NCBI GenBank assembly: GCA_029465975.1
Contig: CM055739.1
Coordinates: 9,107,065 to 9,171,064 of the forward strand
DNA length: 64,000 bases
Reading direction: 5' to 3'
From: Dallia pectoralis
Lineage: Eukaryota; Chordata; Actinopteri; Esociformes; Umbridae
Positions 13,724 through 25,207 of the stretch are shown here, in pieces; the first letter of the stretch is position 1; each line of letters opens with the position of its first letter. Made by a program: the position numbers and the translations under genes. The notes below the pieces were generated by a model. That model worked only from the letters and a program-made list of their open reading frames with translations. It had not been told where the DNA came from and did not search any database.

Positions 13724-14686
13724 GGCGGTGGCTGCCAAGGTGGAGGTTGGAGGGGGGGACTGGGGGTGATGATGGGGGGAGTGTTGGTGTGGGGGGTGAT
13801 GGTGGGGGAGGAAGGGTGAGGGCGGGGACGGGGAGGGAGGACGGCCGTGGCGAGAGAGGGGCGAATGGTGGAGGCCGGACAAGAGACAACGGAGGAGAAA
13901 CGGGGGCTTCGTCCGACACTGATCCCAGAGAGGCGGGACAAGGGCCAGGGAAACCCAATCACAGGTCACTGACAGACAATGATCCCAGAGAGGCGGGACA
14001 AGGGCCAGGGAAACCCAATCACTGGTCACTGACAGACAATGACCCCAAAGAGGCGGGCCACGGGCCAGGGAAACCCAATCACAGAATCAATGACAGACAC
14101 AAAATAGCTAGTGATAGTCAGTGAACTCCTCTTCTAGGGTCAATAGAGTCTGAATCCAACATCCAACTGGTCTTCCAGTCCAGGTTGCACACTGTGAATA
14201 ACGTTGCTGTTACAGAACGTACAAAGCCAGTTGGACTGATGTGCTTTGAGCATCTGTCTATTCATTGGTTTCAGACGATGGACGAACAGGAAATAGACCG
14301 GTGCTGAGGTCACTTCCTGTTCCCTGCACTTTCTATGTCATTGCTCCTCGAGCCCAGATTGCCTCCTGATACACATCAGAACACTGATCTGTGCAACAAA
14401 GACAGGGGCTGGACAGGTCAGTCCGAGGATGTGCTGAACCATGACCTCTCTGGGTAACCCATGACCCTGCATGGTGCCAGGGAGGGGGGGGTGGTGAAGG
14501 GGACAAGGCAGCTGGGTGGACTGGGCCAAGTGTGGACTAGGGAGATGGAACAACTCTCCGCACCGATTTGGGTTGTCTTCCTCCGGCGGGGTGAAACAAA
14601 GGTCTGAAGAGGGGGTGGGGGGGGGTCATAGGGATAAACCCAGGACAAAGGTGATGCTGATGATGATGATGAGGAAGGTTGTACAC
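13724..14686 (-). other. hecw2: Candidate hecw2 5' UTR up to a strong 3' splice site
   Basis: On the minus strand a long pyrimidine tract ending in CTCTCATAG at 14687-14688 looks like a good 3' splice site. If used, the start-codon exon would run 13351-14686 with about 960 nt of 5' UTR. Upstream ATGs and a 60-bp triplication (13919-14095) lie inside. The boundary is inferred only. Confidence 0.35.
13919..14095. repeat. 60-bp tandem repeat, 3 copies
   Basis: GATCCCAGAGAGGCGGGACA begins at 13921 and 13981, and a variant begins at 14041, giving an exact 60-bp period. Confidence 0.95.
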
Positions 14687-14688
14687 CT

Positions 14689-15160
14689 ATGAGAGAAGGA
14701 AAGAGAGAGGGAGGGGGAGAAATAGGGAAGGAGCGATCAGATATACAGTAACACCCCAGTAACACCCCAGATCAATAACTGACATGACTCAAATGATTTG
14801 GTAGCCCTGGGCCCTGTTGAAATAAATACTGGTCATGTGATCACTACGTTATAAGGCTTCTGGGTTGGATTTCCCAACATAAGCAGAGAAGGCCAGAGAT
14901 ATGGAGCTTTACCACAATAGGCCCAGCGTGGTGTGGAAGAGGAAGGTCACTGATTGTGTTTAACATAAACAATACAAGTGTGTTAAAAGGAGTATGACAG
15001 AAGTTGGCAAAAGTTTGACAGAGATTGGAGGTATGACAGAGTTTGACAGTTTGGCCGAGTATGACGGAGTTAGACAGAGATTGACAGCTCCTCTTCAGCA
15101 TGTACGTCTAAACACTGGTAATTTATTAGCCACTCTTACACATAACGAGTTAAAGTAAAG
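14689..15160. other. Upstream hecw2 sequence, no feature
   Basis: Unique sequence with a purine-rich stretch at 14690-14735. No coding match recognised. Confidence 0.4.
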
Positions 15161-15670
15161 ACCAGCCACACATTAGCCATACTAGGTACATTTGTGTCTC
15201 ATTAAAGTAAAGACCAGCCACACATTAGCCATACTAGGTACATTTGTGTCTCATTAAAGTAAAGACCAGCCACACATTAGCCATACTAGGTACATGTGTG
15301 TCTCATTAATGTGAAGACCAGCCACACATTAGCCATACTAGGTACATGTGTGTCTCATTAATGTGAAGACCAGCCACACATTAGCCATACTAGGTACATG
15401 TGTGTCTCATTAATGTAAAGACCAGCCACACATTAGCCATACTAGGTACATGTGTGTCTCATTAATGTGAAGACCAGCCACACATTAGCCATACTAGGTA
15501 CATGTGTGTCTCATTAATGTAAAGACCAGTCACACATTAGCCATACTAGGTACATGTGTGTCTCATTAATCTGAAGACCAGTCACACATTAGCCATACTA
15601 GGTACATGTGTGTCTCATTAATGTGAAGACCAGCCACACATTAGCCATACTAGGTACATGTGTGTCTCAT
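15160..15670. repeat. 52-bp tandem repeat, about 10 copies
   Basis: AGACCAGCCACACATTAGCC recurs every 52 bp, with ATTAAAGTAA/ATTAATGTGA variants. Confidence 0.95.
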
Positions 15671-16400
15671 AATATCAGGGCTCTGATCCATCTCCTATTC
15701 TCCCTCCATCTCTCCTCAAAGCCTGTTAAAGATTTCAAAGATGATCTCTCTATTCTCGGCGTCGCTGGTGGAAAAAAGAGGTGGGGTAAGATTGATAGCA
15801 CTAGAGAGAGGGAGGGAGACAAAAGAAAAGAGGGAGTAGGAGGGGAGTGGAGAGGGCAGAAGAGGGAGGTTATAGTGTTACCAATTTCCTGGGGGTTTCT
15901 AATCAGCTTGGATATATAGAAAGGATGAGCGAGGGAAAAGGTAGAGCTGAATGAAGGTAGAGGGGAAAAGAAGTCATATGAGAAGAGGAAAAAATTAAAG
16001 AGATGGTGGGGAATGACTGATGTCCCGTTAACTATATTACAGTAGTTTAATTAAATTAATAAACTGATCAAAATAGTAAATACCTGACGTAAAATTAACA
16101 ACAATATTGTAACTACATGTGTCGGCCATTAATGATGTCTCCTTTAGAACAACATTTTAAAAACAAATGAAACATTAATATTAGGGTGTAGTCAGTCACT
16201 CACCTTTGATCTATCACCATAGCTATTTTTTAAGTACCATTAAAACAAACCTCTTGTACTCTATGAAGATAGCACATTAGGAAGCTCTTAGCAAAGGAAC
16301 ATATTGATCTAACTTCCTCTAAGCCACAATGTCTCTTATCTTACTACCACTTTGGGATCTCTGTCGCTCTGCCTCTCTGACTCTTTGTCTCTTTGTCTCT
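15671..16400. other. Intergenic or 5' intron sequence
   Basis: A purine-rich stretch (about 15775-16010) followed by AT-rich sequence. No gene seen. Confidence 0.4.
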
Positions 16401-16404
16401 CCTC

Positions 16405-16552
16405 AATCAGAACCCTCGGTCCTCAATCAGAACCCTCGCTCCTCAATTAGAACCCTCGCTCCTCAATCAGAACCCTCGCTCCTCAATCAGAACCCTCGCT
16501 CCTCAATCAGAACCCTCGCTCCTCAATCAGAACCCTCGCTCCTCAATCGTAT
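16405..16552. repeat. 20-bp repeat CCTCAATCAGAACCCTCGCT
   Basis: About 7.5 near-identical copies. Confidence 0.96.
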
Positions 16553-17149
16553 TGTTCACTAGTCTTGTTGCCATGGTAAAAACATTACACCAAACCAGCC
16601 ATGCATGCAGACAAACACACACACACACACACACAAGGACACACGCTTACACACAGAAATACATTCAGACGAGCAAAAGCGCAAAGCCAGGCAGTGATGT
16701 AACAATACAACCAATAAGATGTCTTTCCTGATACTCTGTGTCTCTTCATCTCACTATCCATCATTCTCTATTTATCTCTAGCTTTCTCTTTGCCACGTCT
16801 CTACCTCCCACACTCTCCATTCCCTTCAGAGGCCTTCTCAGAACAGGTGTACACACACACACACACACACACACCCACACAAGCAGACAACAGACACATA
16901 CACACAAGCCGACAACACGCAGACACATACAGCTGGCATGCCTTTCCCAGGAGGCTCTTAAATTAGCCCTTTCAATCAATGCTGTCAGAGCTGCTGAAAG
17001 GGAAGAGGAGGGTGACAGATAGAGAACGAGATGGAGATGAAGAGATATAAAATAAAACAGATAGACATATAGATAGAGCGCTACAAAGCAGAACACGGCA
17101 ACAGCAGCATCCTACCCACAGCTCTCTGTTTAGCCAGACTCCACTCTCA

Positions 17150-17218
17150 ACACACACAGTCACACACACACACAGTCACACACACACAGTCACACACACA
17201 CAGTCACACACACACAGT

Positions 17219-17249
<31 letters not shown>

Positions 17250-17250
17250 T
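17150..17250. repeat. CA-rich microsatellite with CACACACAGT units
   Basis: CA runs, mostly spaced by AGT; ends in a pure CA run. A separate CA tract lies at 16850-16874. Confidence 0.9.
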
Positions 17251-17359
17251 CAGGGGATGAGAGAACAATGAATGAACTGACAACAGAATGATGGGATGGT
17301 ACGTTTTTGAAATGATCAAATGGCTCAGACATCTGAATACTTTAAGAAAACACTAAATA

Positions 17360-17607
17360 CACGAAACGATATGACGTAACACAGTGCTAACTGGGATACC
17401 GTAATGACTGAATACAGTAGTTAGAGAACAGAACGATACATGTATAGAAACGATATGACGTAACACAGCGCTAACTGGGATACCGTAATGACTGAATACA
17501 GTAGTTAGAGAACAGAACGATACATGTATAGAAACGATATGACGTAACACAGCGCTAACTGGGATACAGTAATGACTCAATACAGTAGTTAGAGAACAGA
17601 ACGATAC
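17360..17607. repeat. 84-bp tandem repeat, 3 copies
   Basis: GATATGACGTAACACAG at 17368, 17452 and 17536 gives an 84-bp period. Confidence 0.95.
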
Positions 17608-19260
17608 TCAGACTGGTACTTAACTGAACGAAACACGGAGCGGCAGGAGGAGGCTTTATAAAACCAGCATGTTTCTCTACCTCCCTCCCTCTGTTTCGTT
17701 TTCAAGCTCTGTTTTTCTCATTCTCTATGTAACGTTCACCCTTTCCGTCCCTCTATTTCCCCTCACTCTCTGTGTCTGTCTGCCTCCCTCTCTGTCTCTC
17801 TGATTTTCTGTCTGTGTTTATCAAATTCTCCATCCGGCTCAGGTCAATTCAAATTGCTGTACTGGCATGGCATTTAAAAAAAAGGTTATCTCTCTGAACT
17901 CATGAGAAACATTTGTTTTATGCCAAATAAATAAATTATATAACACATATTACTATTGGTGTGCTACTGTTGGTGTGCACATGCTGTTTAATAGGGTGAT
18001 TATCCCATTTGGTAAATTCTTGGTTTTGTTAGTACAGTTTTGACCTCACAACCAGAGGGAAATGGGCCAGTGTTTATTTGATAGGATATGCAGATTACCT
18101 AAACACAGGGGTTCTCTAAACACAGGGGTTCTCTAAACACAGGGGTTTTTAAATTAAATAGGCGAACAATAGAAATCATGCAAAATATCCACAGCTCAAA
18201 GTGATTGATGTGAGCACCGGTGAGCTTTAGTACCTGCGCTGGAAGCATATTAAATCCCCTGTAACTGATGGCATCTGTTAAATAATCCTTCCGTCAACAG
18301 AACGACAGAGTTACGAGCACGCGCACGACTCCAGTATTGCTGCTGATTACAGCAGTTATTCACAAGGCAGCACTTCTGTAGCGCAGTGCTTTTTCACTTG
18401 AGGCCCATATGTTTATTCATATATACAGGCTAACCCTCATGATGTTTATGGTTACATTTATAGTTCAGGGTTTATCTACAATATTCAGTCCACTTTTTCC
18501 AACTGTCGATCTGTACTCCAACATTAACCCAAGCCCCTGAGACCAGTCTGGGAGATAAGCAAGGTGAGACCAGTCTGGGAGATAAACAAGGTGAGACCAG
18601 TCTGGGAGATAAGCAAGGTGCATCCTGCACAGGGGATGATGGTAGGAATGCATGGATGAGCTGCGTATGTCTCCAGGGCTGACAGGGATGTTAGCCGTTA
18701 GATCATCTGACTGGTAACAGAAAATGTGTTGAATGGAAACAGAGCCATTTGTCTGGGGGACAGATCATCTATTCCCATCAAATGATTAACTAACCCTAAG
18801 CGCTAATCTATAACCTTAAGACAACCTTAACTTTGACCCAAATTGTATATTTTAATATCATCTAACACTTCTGGACAAGATTTTGTTTTATTTTCAAAGG
18901 GAAGGATAACATAAATGCCCTAATTTGTTCAAATGTTCCTTGGTTTTAACCAGAGATGAAATGTCTGTCCCAGTTTACAAAGAAAACTATAAGAAAACAC
19001 ACCCATACCTACACAACACCACCAATTGCTTTAAAATGAGCTGAGATTCCCTACACATAGAGAAGGCTTTTACACATCCAGACACACAGGAGGTAGATGT
19101 CCTTGATCCAGGGTTAGGATTACAGGGAGAATGTGTGGATTTGCAGTTCAGAGGATACGTCCTATAATCCATTATTAATACACACAGCTTCAATCTGATC
19201 ATCTCTCCATACACACTGTCTCCCTGGGATCCATCCTATCTCTTTGAAGTGTTGGATGCA
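17608..19260. other. Non-coding sequence with small repeats
   Basis: Holds a 17-bp repeat (AAACACAGGGGTTCTCT, about 18100-18145) and a 27-bp triplicate (GACCAGTCTGGGAGATAA at 18541, 18568, 18595). No gene recognised. Confidence 0.5.
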
Positions 19261-19269
19261 CTTCAACAC

Positions 19270-22200
19270 CAACACCTGTTAACCCTACTGTACACACCTC
19301 TACCCCCCCACCTGTTAACCCTACTGTACACACCTCTACCCCCCCACCTGTTAACCCTACTGTACACACCTCTACCCCCCCCCACCTGTTAACCCTACTG
19401 TACACCTCTACCCCCCACCTGTTAACCCTACTGTACACACCTCTACCCCCCACCTGTTAACCCTACTGTACACACCTCTACCCCCCACCTGTTAACCCTA
19501 CTGTACACACCTCTACCCCCCACCTGTTAACCCTACTGTACACACCTCTACCCCCCACCTGTTAACCCTACTGTACACACCTCTACCCCCCACCTGTTAA
19601 CCCTACTGTACACACCTCTACCCCCCCACCTGTTAACCCTACTGTACACACCTCTACACCCCCCCCACCTGTTAACCCTACTGTACACACCTCTACCCCC
19701 CACCTGTTAACCCTACTGTACACACCTCTACCCCCCACCTGTTAACCCTACTGTACACACCTCTACCCCCCCCACCTGTTAACCCTACTGTACACACCTC
19801 TACCCCCCACCTGTTAACCCTACTGTACACACCTCTACCCCCCCCACCTGTTAACCCTACTGTACACACCTCTACCCCCCCCACCTGTTAACCCTACTGT
19901 ACACACCTCTACCCCCCCCCACCTGTTAACCCTACTGTACACACCTCTACCCCCCACCTGTTAACCCTACTGTACACACCTCTACCCCCCACCTGTTAAC
20001 CCTACTGTACACACCTCTACCCCCCACCTGTTAACCCTACTGTACACACCTCTACCCCCACCTGTTAACCCTACTGTACACACCTCTACCCCCCCCCCAC
20101 CTGTTAACCCTACTGTACACACCTCTACCCCCCCCACCTGTTAACCCTACTGTACACACCTCTACCCCCCCACCTGTTAACCCTACTGTACACACCTCTC
20201 CCCCCCCACCTGTTAACCCTACTGTACACACCTCTACCCCCCCACCTGTTAACCCTACTGTACACACCTCTACCCCCCACCTGTTAACCCTACTGTACAC
20301 ACCTCTACCCCCCACCTGTTAACCCTACTGTACACACCTCTACCCCCCCACCTGTTAACCCTACTGTACACACCTCTACCCCCCACCTGTTAACCCTACT
20401 GTACACACCTCTACCCCCCACCTGTTAACCCTACTGTACACACCTCTACCCCCCACCTGTTAACCCTACTGTACACACCTCTACCCCCCACCTGTTAACC
20501 CTACTGTACACACCTCTACCCCCCACCTGTTAACCCTACTGTACACCTCTACCCCCCACCTGTTAACCCTACTGTACACACCTCTACCCCCCCCCCACCT
20601 GTTAACCCTACTGTACACACCTCTACCCCCCACCTGTTAACCCTACTGTACACACCTCTACCCCCCACCTGTTAACCCTACTGTACACACCTCTACCCCC
20701 CTCCTGTTAACCCTACTGTACACACCTCTACCCCCCCCACCTGTTAACCCTACTGTACACACCTCTACCCCCCCCACCTGTTAACCCTACTGTACACACC
20801 TCTACCCCCCACCTGTTAACCCTACTGTACACACCTCTACCCCCCACCTGTTAACCCTACTGTACACACCTCTACCCCCCACCTGTTAACCCTACTGTAC
20901 ACACCTCTACCCCCCCCACCTGTTAACCCTACTGTACACACCTCTACCCCCCACCTGTTAACCCTACTGTACACACCTCTACCCCCCCCACCTGTTAACC
21001 CTACTGTACACACCTCTACCCCCCACCTGTTAACCCTACTGTACACACCTCTACCCCCCACCTGTTAACCCTACTGTACACACCTCTACCCCCCACCTGT
21101 TAACCCTACTGTACACACCTCTACCCCCCCCACCTGTTAACCCTACTGTACACACCTCTACCCCCCCCACCTGTTAACCCTACTGTACACACCTCTACCC
21201 CCCACCTGTTAACCCTACTGTACACACCTCTACCCCCCACATGTTAACCCTACTGTACACACCTCTACCCCCCACCTGTTAACCCTACTGTACACACCTC
21301 TACTCCCCCCACCTGTTAACCCTACTGTACACACCTCTACCCCCCCCACATGTTAACCCTACTGTACACACCTCTACCCCCACCTGTTAACCCTACTGTA
21401 CACACCTCTACCCCCACCTGTTAACCCTACTGTACACACCTCTACCCCCACCTGTTAACCCTACTGTACACACCTCTACCCCCCACCTGTTAACCCTACT
21501 GTACACACCTCTACCCCCCACCTGTTAACCCTACTGTACACACCTCTACCCCCCCCACCTGTTAACCCTACTGTACACCTCCCCCCCCACCTGTTAACCC
21601 TACTGTACACACCTCTACCCCCCACCTGTTAACCCTACTGTACACACCTCTACCCCCACCTGTTAACCCTACTGTACACACCTCTACCCCCCCACCTGTT
21701 AACCCTACTGTACACACCTCTACCCCCCACCTGTTAACCCTACTGTACACACCTCTACCCCCCACACCTGTTAACCCTACTGTACACACCTCTACCCCCC
21801 ACCTGTTAACCCTACTGTACACACCTCTACCCCCCCACCTGTTAACCCTACTGTACACACCTCTACCCCCCACCTGTTAACCCTACTGTACACACCTCTA
21901 CCCCCCCCCACCTGTTAACCCTACTGTACACACCTCTACCCCCCACCTGTTAACCCTACTGTACACACCTCTACCCCCCACCTGTTAACCCTACTGTACA
22001 CACCTCTACCCCCCACCTGTTAACCCTACTGTACACACCTCTACCCCCCACCTGTTAACCCTACTGTACACACCTCTACCCCCCCACACCTGTTAACCCT
22101 ACTGTACACACCTCTACCCCCCCCACCTGTTAACCCTACTGTACACACCTCCCCCCCCACCTGTTAACCCTACTGTACACACCTCTACCCCCCCCACCTG

Positions 22201-22835
22201 TTAACCCTACTGTACACACCTCTACCCCCACCTGTTAACCCTACTGTACACACCTCTACCCCCCACCTGTTAACCCTACTGTACACACCTCTACCCCCCC
22301 CACCTGTTAACCCTACTGTACACACCTCTACCCCCCACCTGTTAACCCTACTGTACACACCTCTACCCCCCACCTGTTAACCCTACTGTACACACCTCTA
22401 CCCCCCCACACCTGTTAACCCTACTGTACACACCTCTACCCCCCACCTGTTAACCCTACTGTACACACCTCTACCCCCCACCTGTTAACCCTACTGTACA
22501 CACCTCTACCCCCCCCACCTGTTAACCCTACTGTACACACCTCTACCCCCCACCTGTTAACCCTACTGTACACACCTCTACCCCCCACATGTTAACCCTA
22601 CTGTACACACCTCTACCCCCCACACCTGTTAACCCTACTGTACACACCTCTCCCCCACCACACCTGTTAACCCTACTGTACACACCTCCCCCACCTGTTA
22701 ACCCTACTGTACACACCTCTACCTCCCCACCTGTTAACCCTACTGTACACACCTCTACCCCCTACCTGTTAACCCTACTGTACACACATCTACCCCCCAC
22801 CTGATAACCCTACTGTACACACCTCTAACCCCCAC
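19270..22835. repeat. 3.5-kb minisatellite, unit about 33 bp, over 100 copies
   Basis: The unit is CACCTGTTAACCCTACTGTA, then CACACCTCTAC and a C run of 5-9. Nearly all variation is in the C-run length; the rest is almost invariant until the right end (22570-22830), where copies diverge. Each copy has HpaI (GTTAAC) and BsrGI (TGTACA) palindromes. It lies upstream of the hecw2 coding region. Confidence 0.97.
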
Positions 22836-23280
22836 CCCTCCACCTGCTTGAGCACCTGCCCCTTGGTGCCCAAAGTGCCCTTTTGTCAAAGCAACATTTC
22901 CTATTTATTTATTTGTAAATAACATGCCCTTTTGTGAATTCCTGCCCATGCCCAATCTAAATATTAGTAACATTTATGAATAATAATTTCGCCGTAAATA
23001 AAATGATCCACGTGATGACCTTTCACCTGACGACGACGACCTCATCAAAACGGGACGATTCCTCACGCGCATTTTTTTTTTATTACCAGATGGTATTTTC
23101 AACACCGTGGCATCTGGTGATGTTTTGTTCTCCGCGAAGTGATTTTGATTTTTTTTAACTTATTATTATATTACAAGAACGATGTGATGTGAAGAGAGCA
23201 TGCAGATAAGTTGCTTATACTGCTGTTATAGCCTGTAGTGTAAGTAACGTTTGCGTGCTGTTTGAGGGAGAAAAGTTCTA
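22836..23280. other. Unique non-coding sequence
   Basis: No gene or RNA signature seen; moderately AT-rich. Confidence 0.4.
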
Positions 23281-23790
23281 ACACGATATCACAGGTTTTC
23301 GTGAAATAGACACGATTTTTGTCACCAACATTTGTGACATGCACACGTAAAAGTTCGTTTTTTCGTGTCCTGGACACGATTAGTTTTTTTGTGTACAGGA
23401 CACGTAATATTTAGGACTCCACGGAAAATCGTCACACACACAAAAAAGCACAACAAACGTTTTTGGTCAACAACACGTTAAAGAAATAAGTAAATCGAAA
23501 TGTTAGGTATTGGTTAGGGTTAGGGCTAAAGTAAGAGTCAGGGTTTTGTTTAATATTTATAGTAATAAAAAGAGTTATATTCAAGAAAGTTAAGTCCGTC
23601 GCGTTTACAATTCAAGCTACGCCCACTTCCTGGTTGAAATGCAAGTTGAGTTAACCAATCACGACACTTACTTTCAACTACCTCAAGAAAATCGGGTCCA
23701 GGACACGAAAAAACAACGTTTTACGTGTGGATGTCACAAATTTTGGGTACAAAAATCGGGTCTATTTCACGAAAACTCATGAAACTGTGC
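23281..23790. mobile_element. Foldback/MITE-like element with about 100-bp inverted arms
   Basis: The arm at 23281-23380 and the inverted arm at 23690-23790 match along most of their length (TTTTCGTGAAATAGACACGA against its reverse complement; GTGTCCTGGACACGA near the inner ends). The 310-bp loop has no coding sequence. This is typical of a non-autonomous DNA transposon. Outer ends and target duplication are not certain. Confidence 0.75.
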
Positions 23791-24335
23791 TGAAAAGTTC
23801 ACAGGCATCGAGGAGTCTGGTCCTTTTGTTGTTATTTGACTAAACTATTATTATATTACATTATTTTTTTAAACGTAGAGTGCCTTCAAAATAATTATCA
23901 CAACACTGGTAAGGCTTATTCAGATTTTCTCATTCTCTTAATTATCATTATAAAAATCAGAAATTAATATGTTTTTCCTACAATAGCAGTGTTTACAAAG
24001 GCAAGACCACTATAGCCTGTAAACTCAATAATATCTCTCTGGAAATAAATGTAAAAATATCAAATAATCAATCAAAGTCCAACTTTATCTCATAGTCACA
24101 ATGCAATTTGAAATCATGATCACAATATTTACATATTATCAAGGTCACATTACAATTGGTTAATCAGCTTGTATATCTCCTATATGTTTGTTGTTTTAAT
24201 GTCTATAGTCTACAGTCAACTCCAGTATCAGTAGCAGCAACAACAGCAAAGGCAGCATACTCAGTCAAGGACTTTTTGCTGTATTTTTTTAGTTTAATGT
24301 GAAATATTAATGTAACTCTTGTGTTTCTCTTCTTG
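23791..24335. other. AT-rich non-coding sequence
   Basis: Nothing recognised between the MITE and the Tc1/mariner fragment. Confidence 0.4.
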
Positions 24336-24340
24336 TTATT

Positions 24341-24476
24341 TTGGATTTGTTTGTTGTTATTCTGTCTCTCACTGTTGAAATAAACCTACCATTAAAATTA
24401 AAGAATGATCATGTCTTTGTCAGTGGGCAAACTTACAAAATCAGCAGGGGATCAAATACTTTCTTCCTTCACTGTA
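24341..24476 (+). mobile_element. Tc1/mariner terminal fragment
   Basis: It contains the well-known fish Tc1/mariner end (CAGCAGGGGATCAAATACTT, then CACTGTA at a TA) preceded by CTCACTGTTGAAATAAACCT. Only one end is present and no transposase was seen. Confidence 0.75.
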
Positions 24477-25123
24477 TATCTGTTTTTTTGGTTTTGGGTC
24501 AGTCTCTGTTTTGTATCTCTGACAGAGATTCTGACAATTTGTATTTTATTTTTACAGATAAACATAAATGTAGTTATGTTTCCACACACACGCGCACACG
24601 CACGCACACACACCATATTGAGATTAAACAGACCCCGCCAGCTGCATTAATCACACTTCCTGCTTGGTCCAGGAAGTAAAACACTACCTTGTCTATGACC
24701 CCTTCCTATGAATGCACAACAAGAGGCTTTTCTTTTATGCCAACATACAAAAAACAGAAATGTCTTCCAAAAACCGTCACATGCTCTATGAATTGACAGC
24801 TCTACAAATACGCAGAGGAAATATTTATACATTTCTACAGCTACTTCGTGTATTAAAGCTTGTAATAATTACACTAAATAGAAGGGCCGTTATAACTCTG
24901 CAAATTAAAAAACATAACAGGCTATTGCTATGTGACAATGACGGCCTACCATCTGACCGTGTTTTTCCTTCTCTCTGTGATGTCATATGAAGTTTTACCC
25001 AGACTGTCATACCTTTGCCAACCCTACCATGACAGCCACACCAATTAACATTCCCTAAAAAGCACTTGGCACGCGACAGGAATCGGGGAATGTGAATGTC
25101 ACGTCTCTGTTCTGTCCACTTAC
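24477..25123. other. Non-coding sequence upstream of hecw2
   Basis: CA-rich patch at 24583-24612; otherwise unique. Nothing coding recognised. Confidence 0.4.
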
Positions 25124-25207
25124 CTCAGATCGTGGTGGGGGAGAATTTCAATAAAACCAAGGAGGTATCTGGAAGGTATTGAGTGTGCCTCAGAGCTCAG
25201 ATCGAGC
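25124..25207 (-). other. Candidate non-coding 5' exon of hecw2
   Basis: On the minus strand an 84-bp segment is bounded by GTGAACAG| and by a strong donor CTGAG|GTAAGTGG (intron from 25123). No known protein is encoded. Its place upstream of hecw2 on the same strand suggests a 5' UTR exon, by inference only. Confidence 0.3.

Noticed and set aside
15160..22835. Possible CRISPR array because of regular repeats
   Set aside because: Repeats are directly contiguous with no unique spacers, and the DNA is vertebrate.
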